Below, one piece after another: positions 34,967-43,121 of a stretch of 64,000 nt of DNA. Below the pieces are notes generated by a model that saw only the letters and a program-made list of their open reading frames with translations, was not told the origin of the DNA and made no database searches. The number at the start of each line of letters is the position of its first letter. The first letter of the stretch is position 1. The DNA lies in the NCBI RefSeq assembly GCF_014696675.1, contig NZ_JACJQN010000002.1, positions 409,083 through 473,082 on the forward strand, written 5' to 3'. The DNA is from Phormidium tenue FACHB-1052 (lineage in GTDB: Bacteria > Cyanobacteriota > Cyanobacteriia > Phormidesmidales > Phormidesmidaceae). Both the position numbers and the translations under genes were made by a program.

Positions 34967-36298
34967 CTATGTTTCTAGTTTATCTAACGCCGATTGAAAC
35001 TCCTTCACGCTGCGCAGCAGGGGGTGCACATCGCGCCAGCAGACAATTTCGCCAGCGTCATCAATGTAGCGATACTCCAAAATGCAGCGGTTAAACAGCA
35101 AGTCGCGGTAGGCCTCGTCGTTCAAAATGTCTTTGATGTGCCACACCTTGGCCAGCAGCCCCCATTGGTTGTCGTACACCGCGTTGCGGTAGGTGTTACG
35201 GGCCTTGGTAATGGCCAAGCGCACCGCCTTTTTGCCAATGGGCAGCGCCGTAGTCTGCTTAATCGCCTCCTGCGCCATCAGCATCAGGTTGCGCATGTGG
35301 CCGCCGCTCATCAGGCAAAGCTGGTCGAGAGTTTCGCCATCGTCAAAGATGTCACCCACCAGTTGAGCCTCAGGGCTCACCGATTCGGCATGAAACACCC
35401 GCTGGCGCACCAGCTCGCGCATAATGGCCAGCCCCGGTTCGCATACTTGCCCCGCTTGGTCGCGCACCATCACCATCGGCAACACTTGAATTTCGGCATC
35501 GTAAATGTCGCGCAGATCGGGCGCGCGGCCTGAATACACAAGCGAAATCGGCACGGTGTAGATGATATGGCAATCCAGCATTTTGAGCTGTTCGCTGCGA
35601 TCGACAAAAATCTGCTCGTGGTTGCTAGGTTCGTTTTCTCTCAGAATAGATGGAATGCGATCGAGACTATCGACGATGAGCACCAGCTTGTGGGTCGTTC
35701 GCTGGGGCGTTTGAGCGATCGCCTCTTTAATAAACGTATTCAGCGCCTCAATCAGCGAGGGCGTATGCGGCTCCACAATTTTGCGAATTTGGGCGCGGGC
35801 TGTAGGGCTAACCTTGAGCGTAGTGGTGAGCTTGCTAAAGGGAACCTCGGCATCAATGCTGTCGAAGCCGACCTCGCTCTGCATAGCATCCACTAGCTCA
35901 GTCTTGCGCGACTTGAGCCACTGCTGAATCGGTTTCTGATCGCCCTGCAAATCTGCCAGGAGGTTGCGTGTACAGGCCAACAGAATGTCGGTATACTGCG
36001 CGTCCTCAGGGTCAATGTCGGCCTCTTCGGCGGCAAAATAGACGACACGGTAGCCGTCTTGTTCTAGGGCTTCTTTGAGCCGCAGCAGCTCGGTCGATTT
36101 GCCTGCGCCCCGATGGCCAGTGTAGAGCTGGTGAGTGATGCGATCGCTGTAGGTAATCTGCCGCCCCACATCTACCAAAATATTCTCTTCGCCCCGCACC
36201 GCGCTGCAATTGACATACACCGGGTCGCCGGGGAGCAGCGGCTCGAAGGGGTCGAAAGCGTTATAAATGCTGCGCAGAATCTCAAAGTCGCTAGGCAT
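34967..36298 (-). CDS. P-loop ATPase, STAND/AAA-like
   Basis: A 443-residue ATPase. The Walker A motif GHRGAGKSTE is at about 61-70, and the Walker B motif LVLIVDSLDRIP at about 205-216. HIIYTVPISLVYSG lies at the usual sensor-1 position. The C-terminal part (LMSGGHMRNLMLMAQEAIKQ, then a helical domain) resembles STAND or Orc/Cdc6-like ATPases with a C-terminal winged-helix-like region. It precedes the TPR protein that has a degenerate NTPase domain, so the two may act as an active/inactive pair. No Shine-Dalgarno is evident before the ATG at 36298. A 21 bp tandem array lies 72 bp upstream. Confidence 0.85.
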   Translation of the reverse strand: MPSDFEILRSIYNAFDPFEPLLPGDPVYVNCSAVRGEENILVDVGRQITYSDRITHQLYTGHRGAGKSTELLRLKEALEQDGYRVVYFAAEEADIDPEDAQYTDILLACTRNLLADLQGDQKPIQQWLKSRKTELVDAMQSEVGFDSIDAEVPFSKLTTTLKVSPTARAQIRKIVEPHTPSLIEALNTFIKEAIAQTPQRTTHKLVLIVDSLDRIPSILRENEPSNHEQIFVDRSEQLKMLDCHIIYTVPISLVYSGRAPDLRDIYDAEIQVLPMVMVRDQAGQVCEPGLAIMRELVRQRVFHAESVSPEAQLVGDIFDDGETLDQLCLMSGGHMRNLMLMAQEAIKQTTALPIGKKAVRLAITKARNTYRNAVYDNQWGLLAKVWHIKDILNDEAYRDLLFNRCILEYRYIDDAGEIVCWRDVHPLLRSVKEFQSALDKLET

Positions 36299-36369
36299 TG
36301 CCGGGGCCGAAACAGGGCTAGCCCCTATGGTAATGCCATAGCAACGACTGGTTTCGCTAGATCCACCGC

Positions 36370-36537
36370 CTGCAATGCTATGTCACCGGGTGGTATTGGC
36401 ATATAATCGCCCTGCATCGCTATATCATCGCCCTGCAATGCCATATCACCGGGTGGTTACGCTATGTCACCCCGCTGCAATGCCATGTCACTGGGTGGTT
36501 ATGGCAAGTCAAGCCGCTGCTATGCCAATGCGACCGC
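36370..36537. repeat. Tandem array of eight 21 bp units
   Basis: Eight consecutive 21 bp units fill 36370-36537 without gaps. Full-consensus units start CTGCAATGCYATRTCACC (36370, 36433, 36475) and alternate with diverged units starting TGGT (36391, 36454, 36496); units at 36412 and 36517 start CTGC. The 42 bp pairs therefore form a higher-order repeat. The length is a multiple of three and the plus strand could encode a heptapeptide repeat, but no plausible gene context supports translation. Confidence 0.8.
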
Positions 36538-36568
36538 CAACAATAGGATGCGGCCTACCGACTCAGCC

Positions 36569-37318
36569 TTAATCTGCCGCTAAAAACGCCAAATAGTCGC
36601 TAGTGAGTTCCTTCACCGCCGCCTCATAGAGCTGCTGCCCATGCTCGGGGGTGGCCAGGGCTGGGTTAGAACCCATGCGGCCATCGGGGTAGCGCAGCCG
36701 AAAGTCCGTAGGGCTGTAGATCGCATGGCCCGACGGAGCCACCTGCGGCTCTAAAGTCGCCTGCTTAATGAAATCAGGATACGCGTACTGCGTCAGAGCC
36801 ACCTCGCTGGGGGTGGCGTGGGAGCCCTCCTGATCGCCGTAGAGTTCTTTCGCCAAGGTGTAGACCGATCGCGCCATAAACCAGTTAGCCGTCTTGCAGC
36901 GCACCCGCTCAGCATTGGGAATGTGGTCATGGGCTAAGGCCGTGTAGGCTTCGGCAAAGGCCGCCTTCAGTGTGGCGATGTTGCCGCCGTGGCCATTGAC
37001 AAAAAAGAACCGGGTAAAGCCGTGACGCACCAGGGGCGTGAGGTAATCCTGAATGACAGCAATCATCGTGCTGGGGCGCAGGGTCATAGAACCGGGAAAG
37101 GCGGTGTGGTGCAGCGCCATACCTACATTGATGGTGGGGCCAACCAGCGCATTGGCGGCCTCGCCGACACCCTTGGCCACTACCTCAGCGCAGATTGCGT
37201 CGGTGCCAATCAGACCGGTGGGGCCGTGCTGCTCTGTGGAGCCAATCGGCAAGATAATGCCTGACGACTGAGTGAGGTAAGCCTCAACTTCGGGCCAGGT
37301 GCAGAGGTGCAGCAGCAT
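36569..37318 (-). CDS. Creatininase-family amidohydrolase
   Basis: A 249-residue protein of the creatininase/MftE/FAPy-deformylase family. Metal-binding motifs are GSTEQHGP near residue 23, LIGTDAI shortly after, HHTAFPGSMTL, and VNGHGGN near the middle. Family members hydrolyse cyclic amides such as creatinine or ring-opened bases, with two metal ions. The substrate here is unknown. The ATG at 37318 is preferred over a GTG at 37330. A GTA-N8-TAC sequence lies upstream. Confidence 0.88.
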   Translation of the reverse strand: MLLHLCTWPEVEAYLTQSSGIILPIGSTEQHGPTGLIGTDAICAEVVAKGVGEAANALVGPTINVGMALHHTAFPGSMTLRPSTMIAVIQDYLTPLVRHGFTRFFFVNGHGGNIATLKAAFAEAYTALAHDHIPNAERVRCKTANWFMARSVYTLAKELYGDQEGSHATPSEVALTQYAYPDFIKQATLEPQVAPSGHAIYSPTDFRLRYPDGRMGSNPALATPEHGQQLYEAAVKELTSDYLAFLAAD

Positions 37319-37330
37319 AGGGCAAGACAC

Positions 37331-37660
37331 GAGAACAGGGCTGATTTCTCACTATAGCGCTCGCCCTCGGACTGTTGTGGGCAAGCGAAGGTAGGGCTTG
37401 CTACACTACAGTTTCCGCTTCACTGATATGAGAAGAATGAATGCCTCGGGGAATGTTAAGGTACAGAACCAGATTCGCTGCGATCGCTAGCTTTGGTCAT
37501 CTACCTAGACTGCTGACGCGTAGTTTAGCTAGAGCGAAGGCACATTCACGGGGCCAGGCAAAGTCTGTGATGTAGTCAACCCCGTTTCAGCTGGGTGAAC
37601 GCTCCCCTCCGTCAGCGAAGCGACACGAGCGTTGATGTTACCTGTGAAGGAGCCGCAATT
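37331..37660. other. Intergenic region between divergent creatininase-like gene and DUF6679-like gene
   Basis: A 330 bp non-coding region that should hold both divergent promoters. It contains one GTA-N8-TAC match and a TATAGT sequence at about 37352-37357 on the minus strand. No RNA gene was seen. Confidence 0.5.
37391..37404. promoter_or_regulatory. Candidate NtcA-type site GTA-N8-TAC
   Basis: GTAGGGCTTGCTAC fits the NtcA consensus GTA-N8-TAC. On the plus strand TATGAG begins 22 bases after it, close to the TAN3T box expected 20-24 bases downstream. Six fixed bases mean a chance match about once per 4.1 kb, so the assignment needs binding or expression evidence. Confidence 0.3.
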
Positions 37661-37972
37661 ATGCTACACCGCAAGATCTATCAACTCTGTTGTGATGGTC
37701 AAGATGTGTGGATTTTTCTACGGGATCAACAGCGTTGGATTGAGCGGGCGAAGATTTTAGATGTCGAAGGCGATCTGGTCACCTTTCGCTACGAAACTGA
37801 GGAAGAAGACGAGATTTGCTCCTGGGAAGAAATGGTGCGTATAGAGAGCATTGGTGCAGTTACCAAGCGCCTCGCCGCCGTCCCCAGAGGCGATGTTGAA
37901 ATTAACGTTTCTGAAGACTGCCCCGAGACCGAGCAACTGAGCGACCCCTACCCAGAGTCGAACGCTGACTAA
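37661..37972 (+). CDS. Small conserved cyanobacterial-type protein, DUF6679-like
   Basis: A 103-residue protein starting MLHRKIYQLCCDGQDVWIFL, followed by RDQQRWIERAKILDVEGDLV and an acidic stretch (YETEEEDEICSWEEMVRIESIG). I associate this pattern with a conserved cyanobacterial family (DUF6679), from memory. It is soluble and of unknown function. The ATG at 37661 has GAAGGAG eight bases upstream, which fixes the start. A strong terminator follows 27 bp after the stop. Confidence 0.78.
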   Translation: MLHRKIYQLCCDGQDVWIFLRDQQRWIERAKILDVEGDLVTFRYETEEEDEICSWEEMVRIESIGAVTKRLAAVPRGDVEINVSEDCPETEQLSDPYPESNAD

Positions 37973-37998
37973 GTCTGCCAGTTTTTCGAAATCCTCAG

Positions 37999-38041
37999 GA
38001 GGATGACCAGGTAGAAAGCCTAGTCATCCTCTTTTTGTTTT
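37999..38041 (+). terminator. Intrinsic terminator after the DUF6679-like gene
   Basis: GAGGATGAC (37999-38007) pairs perfectly with GTCATCCTC (38023-38031), followed by TTTTTGTTTT. Confidence 0.9.
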
Positions 38042-38118
38042 GAACCACAAAAGGCCACATCGGTCGACTGTGGCGCACGTTTGACCGTTGAAACATCAAC
38101 CCGTTCGCTTGAATTTGC

Positions 38119-39117
38119 TTAATTTGCTGGCCCGCTCGGGTCTGAGAACGTGTTGATATAGCCGTTGCCGGTGTAGACGCCGGGTGGCCTCGGGGCGGAG
38201 AAGGGAGCAGGTTCTGGTTGAGGAGTGGCGCTAGGGATATTGCCTGGCACCCCAGACGGCGGCTGCGCCGTCACCCCCGCCGAGGGTGCGGCAGCTGGAG
38301 TTCCAAGGTTTAGGTTGAGCGCGGCGGGGGCCACTGGAGCTACTGGAGCTACTGCTGCTGGACTAGGCGCCAGTGTGGGCGGCAATGTGTAACCTGTTGT
38401 GCCCGGTGGCGGCGACATCTGTGGAGTAGTGCGAATAAACCGCTGGTCTACCCCAGGCAGGCTACCTTCGACCATCCAGGGCGAGGGCGTCAGATTGTCG
38501 GTAGGGGCAGCTTCAGCTACCGGATTGCGATCTTCGGACGTTGTCTCGGAGGAAGGGGCAGCATTGGCACGGCGCTGGTTAAGCGCTTGTTGCAGGGCAC
38601 TGGGTTGGGGTGCGCCCTCGCCAGACGTCGGGTCGGCTGCTGATTGGCCAAGCGATCGCGTGGCATCTAGATTGGCTTCGCTGCCGCTGGCTGAGGGGCT
38701 GAACCGAAAGCGACTGCGTTCTAAATAGTTGGCAAAGGGGCTGGTGGGGGCCTGCTGCTCTTCTGTAGCGGTGGGCAGCGCTAGCGGGTCGGTATCGGGC
38801 GATCGCGCCGCCTCTTCTAAAGCAGTAGCCGTACTGGGCTGCATCTGGTCGAGCAGCACAGCTAGATTGTCGATTTCAGCCAGATCGGCCAAATCGTCGT
38901 TGGATAGGTTGCCCAGGTTGGTGTTGGGGTCGACGGCGGCACTGTCAACCGCTGGGTTGTACTGACTGCGCCACTCGGGGTGGCGCGAGTACTGCGGCAC
39001 GGCAACGGCTAGCAACCCCAGCAGGCCAAGACCGCCCCACACCGTCGGGCGATTGAGCGATCGCCCTAGGGATTGCAGGCGTACCAAGCGATAGCGTAGA
39101 GCGGGAGGTAAGGTCAT
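38119..39117 (-). CDS. Single-pass membrane protein with Pro/Ala-rich region
   Basis: A 332-residue protein of unknown function. A membrane helix lies at about residues 27-42 (GGLGLLGLLAVAVPQYS). The rest is Pro-, Ala-, Ser- and Thr-rich, with predicted disorder. A conserved-looking stretch FANYLERSRFRFSPSASGSE occurs mid-protein, and the C-terminus ends PRPPGVYTGNGYINTFSDPS. I do not recognise the family. The start is the ATG at 39117; a GTG at 39129 is possible. It lies downstream of tilS on the same strand. Confidence 0.72.
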   Translation of the reverse strand: MTLPPALRYRLVRLQSLGRSLNRPTVWGGLGLLGLLAVAVPQYSRHPEWRSQYNPAVDSAAVDPNTNLGNLSNDDLADLAEIDNLAVLLDQMQPSTATALEEAARSPDTDPLALPTATEEQQAPTSPFANYLERSRFRFSPSASGSEANLDATRSLGQSAADPTSGEGAPQPSALQQALNQRRANAAPSSETTSEDRNPVAEAAPTDNLTPSPWMVEGSLPGVDQRFIRTTPQMSPPPGTTGYTLPPTLAPSPAAVAPVAPVAPAALNLNLGTPAAAPSAGVTAQPPSGVPGNIPSATPQPEPAPFSAPRPPGVYTGNGYINTFSDPSGPAN

Positions 39118-39189
39118 GGGCTGGCCCACGCAGACAGGTTCATAGTAGCTACTGCCATTCTAGAACCTACACCATGCAATGCTGTGGCC

Positions 39190-40215
39190 TCACGTTGTCA
39201 TTGATGGCTTCAGCACTAGCCAGTCGCCGTCTACCACGGCAACTAGCCCACCGGGAAAAGGATCGCTCTGGCTGCCCTGGGGGGCGACGAGTAAAGCGAT
39301 GAGTTTCTCGACATGCTCGAAGCTGACCTGGGCTGGGGTCACCTGCTGAAGCACCCGCCGCAGCACCCGCCGCTGGAGGGCCAGGGGCGCGGTCCTGAGG
39401 CGCGATCGCTGAATTTTCCACGCCTCGCCCTCCCCAGCGGGAGGTAAGACCGATGTTTCATACAACTCGCCCGCCATCGCCTCTAGCAGCTCCACCTCAG
39501 CCGTCAGTAGCTCAGCCGTATTCGCCAGGGTCATGTCTACCCCAGGGTTAAAGTGCTGTTGCAGGTAGGGCAACAGCTCTAGGCGAATGCGGTTACGGGC
39601 ATAGCCGGTGTCCTGGTTGGTGGCGTCTGACCAGATGGGCAGGTCAAACTGGCGGCAAAACTCCCCGGTCTGCTGGCGGGTCAGTCCCAGCAGGGGGCGC
39701 ACTACGGTGATGGGGCTGGCTTTAGAAAGAGGTCGCTGCCAGGCTAGGGCCTGGAGGCCATCGGTGCCGCTGCCTCGCAGCAGGTTGTAGAGCAGGGTTT
39801 CGGTGCGATCGCTCGCCGTATGCCCCGTCACCACATGGGTACAGCGTTCTTGACTAGCCAACGCTTCAAATACCCGATATCGCCAATGCCGCGCCTGGGC
39901 TTCGGTAGCGTAATCGGCATCGGCGGTAACCACCTCACAGGGAACGCCCCAACCTTCGCACAGCTGCCGCACAAAATCGGCGTTGGCCGCCGAGTCGGGT
40001 CGCCAGCGGTGATCGCAATGCACCGCTCGCAGCTGCCAGCCCCACTTGGGCCGCAGATCGACCAGCAGCTTGAGCAGGCACACCGAATCTTGCCCGCCCG
40101 ATATCGCCAATAATCCTCTCGCCCCCCGAGGCAACAGCGGACGAACTTTGAGCAGCCGATGCACCCCGGCGTGGGTAGTACTCCAGGGAATCCCGTCCCT
40201 AGATGAAGAGCCCAT
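39190..40215 (-). CDS. tilS: tRNA(Ile)-lysidine synthetase
   Basis: Modifies the wobble cytidine of tRNA-Ile2 to lysidine, so the tRNA reads AUA. The PP-loop ATPase motif LLAISGGQDSVCLLKLL is near residue 36. Further signatures are HCDHRWRPDS, ARHWRYRVFE, GHTASDRTETLLYNLLRGSG and PLLGLTR. The length of 341 residues fits the cyanobacterial form, which lacks part of the C-terminal domain of the E. coli enzyme. The gene is divergent from the TPR gene at 40373. Confidence 0.95.
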   Translation of the reverse strand: MGSSSRDGIPWSTTHAGVHRLLKVRPLLPRGARGLLAISGGQDSVCLLKLLVDLRPKWGWQLRAVHCDHRWRPDSAANADFVRQLCEGWGVPCEVVTADADYATEAQARHWRYRVFEALASQERCTHVVTGHTASDRTETLLYNLLRGSGTDGLQALAWQRPLSKASPITVVRPLLGLTRQQTGEFCRQFDLPIWSDATNQDTGYARNRIRLELLPYLQQHFNPGVDMTLANTAELLTAEVELLEAMAGELYETSVLPPAGEGEAWKIQRSRLRTAPLALQRRVLRRVLQQVTPAQVSFEHVEKLIALLVAPQGSQSDPFPGGLVAVVDGDWLVLKPSMTT

Positions 40216-40372
40216 AGATGAAGGGAAACGCGTCCTTCCCAGGCTACCTTACCCAGGAATTTCGCCGGGCTTTGATCCTCAGCACGCCGCTGCGATCGGG
40301 CTGAATCTCAGAAAAATCTGTGGCACACTTGGGGCAACGGCTCCTCCGCAGTTTTGAACGATATGGCGATCT

Positions 40373-42226
40373 ATGACTCAACCGTACCAGGCACTTATTG
40401 ATGACATAGTAGCCGCCACCCTCAAGGGCAAAATTCAGTCGAAACAGCAGGTCTACCGCATGCTGCAAGCGGGCATCGAGCCAGGCGGTGGCGAACTGTT
40501 TGAGCGGGCTTTGGCCAATACTCTGGCCGCCTTAGAACCCGACTTGGCTCTTGGCGATGATGAATTCAAGCAGGCTAAAGCCCTGCGCCAACAGCGCGCC
40601 CTCCGCACCATTCAGGGTGAATGGGAGCGCTGGCAGGCCGACAACCAAGCCACAGCGGTGCTGACCGGCATAGAAGCCGAAATTCTCAATGCACCACCCG
40701 AGGATCGGCTGTCTCGTCTCCTCGCCGCCCTCGACCCCAACCGCGAGCACCCCCTCTCTCGGGAGCAGTTGGGGCAGCTAGTGCGGGCGCTCAAGCAGGC
40801 TCCGGTGCCGTCTGAATTGGCACAGGCTACGGAGACTGCTCCGGCCCTGGCTACTTTGGCTGACGGGTTAGAGCAGGGGCTAACCGCCTGGCAGAAACTT
40901 GAAGGCGACGTAGTGGGGTGGATCTATGCCCAGGGTCAGCAGATGGGCTTTAGCGAGCCTGGGGAAGAGTCTGGCCCGTGGCAGCACTGGGCCAAAATTG
41001 TGAGTAACCCGGCACTGAAACGCCTGTTTGTTGACCTGGCTCAGCATCAGACAGTCACTGCCGCTGGCGTAACGGCTCCCTTAGCCGTGGCCGATTGGGT
41101 TGCCTGGGGGGTGGTTTTACAGCGCCTTCAGCTGGCCCTGGTGAACTGGTTCGATCGCCAACCCTATGACCCTCAATCGGGCAAGCGGCTGTCGATCGCG
41201 ACCTTTCTCACCTTTGCCGTGGTCTGGGGGCAGATCTCTGATCGCCTGGGTCAACAGGGCCAACGCATTCTGTCGATGGGGTCGTTTCAGCTAGCACTCC
41301 AGGGGCTGCGGCAGTTTGCGAACCAGAGCTATTTTCCGCTCTATGGCGGCCTATTTACTGCCCTCTCTGGGGAGCCTCTGCGCGCCCTGCTGGAGTACCT
41401 AGATCAGCCCCTGCAAGCGGTGCCCAACACGGCGGTAAAAGCCCGCATTCTCACCCTGCTGGGCTATTCGCAGCGGGCGCTGGGCAACTACAGCCAGGCT
41501 CAGCGCTTTCACCAGCAGGCCCTAGAGGTGGCCCGCGAGGCCCAGGATGTGCCCTGCGAAATCGCCAGCCTCAACCATCTCAGCCGTACCTCAGTGGCCC
41601 AGCAAGACTTTGAGGCCGCCCAGGGCCACAGCCAGCGGGCGCTGATCTTAGCCCGTCAGAGCGGCGATCGCATTGGTCAGGCCAACGCCTTGGCCAATGT
41701 GGGCTACAGCCAGGTCGCCCAGGGCCAGTCCCAACTGCTGGAGTCCGAACAGTACGAAACCGTGCTCAGCTACCTAGAGCAGGGGCTGGCGCTGTCGAAG
41801 CAGGTGGGCGATCGCCCCAGCCAGGCCCTCTGCGCCAACAGCCTTGGCATCGCCCAGCTCAAGCTGGGGCAATATCGGGATGCGATCGAGTCTCTTCAGC
41901 AGGGGCTTCAAGTGGCGCAGGCGATCGGCGATCGCTTTCTAATGGCCTCCAATTTTGCCAACCTGGCCGCTGCTTACCAGGGCGACGGCAACCTGGAGCA
42001 AGCGGTGCTCACGGGCTGCCTCGGCATGTATCTGCACCACCAGATTGACTCCCCCGAGTGGCGGCAGCCCGCGGCCCTGCTCAGCATTCTCTACGGGCAG
42101 CTGGGGCCAGAGACCTTTGAGGGCATTCTTGCCGACCACCGTCGCCAGTTTCTCGCCGTAATTGGCGTCGATGGCTACGACTTCTTGCAGCCACTGCTGG
42201 CGCGGTATCGTGAGTCGTTGGAGTAG
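40373..42226 (+). CDS. Large TPR protein, unknown function
   Basis: A 617-residue soluble protein. The N-terminal 340 residues are helical without a recognised domain (start MTQPYQALIDDIVAATLKGK). From about 355 to 560 there are TPR units of the longer TPR_12 type, such as ALGNYSQAQRFHQQALEVAR and KLGQYRDAIESLQQGLQVAQ. No catalytic motif is seen. Related proteins are common in cyanobacteria. A protein-protein scaffold role is inferred. Confidence 0.78.
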   Translation: MTQPYQALIDDIVAATLKGKIQSKQQVYRMLQAGIEPGGGELFERALANTLAALEPDLALGDDEFKQAKALRQQRALRTIQGEWERWQADNQATAVLTGIEAEILNAPPEDRLSRLLAALDPNREHPLSREQLGQLVRALKQAPVPSELAQATETAPALATLADGLEQGLTAWQKLEGDVVGWIYAQGQQMGFSEPGEESGPWQHWAKIVSNPALKRLFVDLAQHQTVTAAGVTAPLAVADWVAWGVVLQRLQLALVNWFDRQPYDPQSGKRLSIATFLTFAVVWGQISDRLGQQGQRILSMGSFQLALQGLRQFANQSYFPLYGGLFTALSGEPLRALLEYLDQPLQAVPNTAVKARILTLLGYSQRALGNYSQAQRFHQQALEVAREAQDVPCEIASLNHLSRTSVAQQDFEAAQGHSQRALILARQSGDRIGQANALANVGYSQVAQGQSQLLESEQYETVLSYLEQGLALSKQVGDRPSQALCANSLGIAQLKLGQYRDAIESLQQGLQVAQAIGDRFLMASNFANLAAAYQGDGNLEQAVLTGCLGMYLHHQIDSPEWRQPAALLSILYGQLGPETFEGILADHRRQFLAVIGVDGYDFLQPLLARYRESLE

Positions 42227-42310
42227 GGCCTGGGCAAGGGAAACGGCTTTCAGGGAATCCACTCGACCTAAGTTTGGGCATGGTGCCGGCCCAGGGTGGG
42301 GGCGATCGCG

Positions 42311-42790
42311 CTAGAGCTTCTTAAAGTATCTGGCGACAGGCCACAGCTCAAAGCCCGCCTTTTCATAGGTGTGCCGGGCAGGGGCGTGGCCAGGGTCACC
42401 GCCGGTCTCCACCATCGCGATTGCCATACCGGCCTCTTCCATCCAGCCCAGCGCAAATTTGATTAAAGCACTGCCAACGCCGCGACCCTGAAACTCTGGA
42501 TCAACGGCAACCATGTAGATCTCACCCATGCTGTCTGCCGAATGTAGCTTGACGGCGATAAACCCCACTACCAAATCTGCCTCCCTAGCCACCCAGACGG
42601 TGGTGTCTGCCGCAGCGCAGACATCCTCAACCGCCTTTTGCTGGCTCCCCCGCCAGTGCTCAGGATAAAACGCCTGATACACCTCGGCATTCATTGTGCT
42701 TTGAATTGAATCAAAGACTGGGGCCCAGGCCCGCAGTGCCAGCCGAACAACCGCATCGAGGTGGTGAGAGGCATAGGGTTCAATGTCCAT
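42311..42790 (-). CDS. GNAT family N-acetyltransferase
   Basis: A 159-residue GNAT enzyme. The acetyl-CoA-binding loop is DPEFQGRGVGSALIKFAL near residue 98, preceded by the strand MGEIYMVAV. The C-terminal motif ARHTYEKAGFELWPVARYFKK is typical of GNATs acting on small molecules or proteins. The substrate is unknown. It is convergent with the TPR gene, with an 84 bp gap. Confidence 0.88.
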   Translation of the reverse strand: MDIEPYASHHLDAVVRLALRAWAPVFDSIQSTMNAEVYQAFYPEHWRGSQQKAVEDVCAAADTTVWVAREADLVVGFIAVKLHSADSMGEIYMVAVDPEFQGRGVGSALIKFALGWMEEAGMAIAMVETGGDPGHAPARHTYEKAGFELWPVARYFKKL

Positions 42791-43121
42791 GTTCTTGTGG
42801 CCAGAACTGGAAGCCGGTGGCTTGGTCGAACCTATTTTAGGGCGAATTTCTGTGGCTCTGACAGTCCTGAAAGCCTACAGCTGATGAAGTCTGGGTTGGA
42901 CAGCCAAGCTATAACAATTAAGCTATCAAGCTTTTTTCGCTCTTCTGTTTTTGTTCTTTTACCATCACCCCGGAACCCGCCGACGGTTCAGTGCGTCACC
43001 CTGAATTTGATCAACTCGGCATCTACAGCCACCGCTGTATTTCTGTGCTGCTGAGCGCTACCCTAAGGGGGTTAACGGCACCTGCTAGATTGTCGTCTAA
43101 TAGTTCAAACGTCACTTGCCC
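42791..43121. other. Intergenic region upstream of the Ser/Thr kinase gene
   Basis: A 331 bp region between divergent genes. A weak hairpin AAGCT, four bases, AGCTT followed by T residues lies near 42920-42938. There is no open frame with coding character. Confidence 0.4.

Noticed and set aside
36370..36537. Possible CRISPR array
   Set aside because: Units are contiguous without spacers and alternate between two diverged types; no cas genes nearby.
36375..36572. Plus-strand open frame with heptapeptide repeats
   Set aside because: It is the translation of the 21 bp tandem array; no Shine-Dalgarno or sensible protein features.
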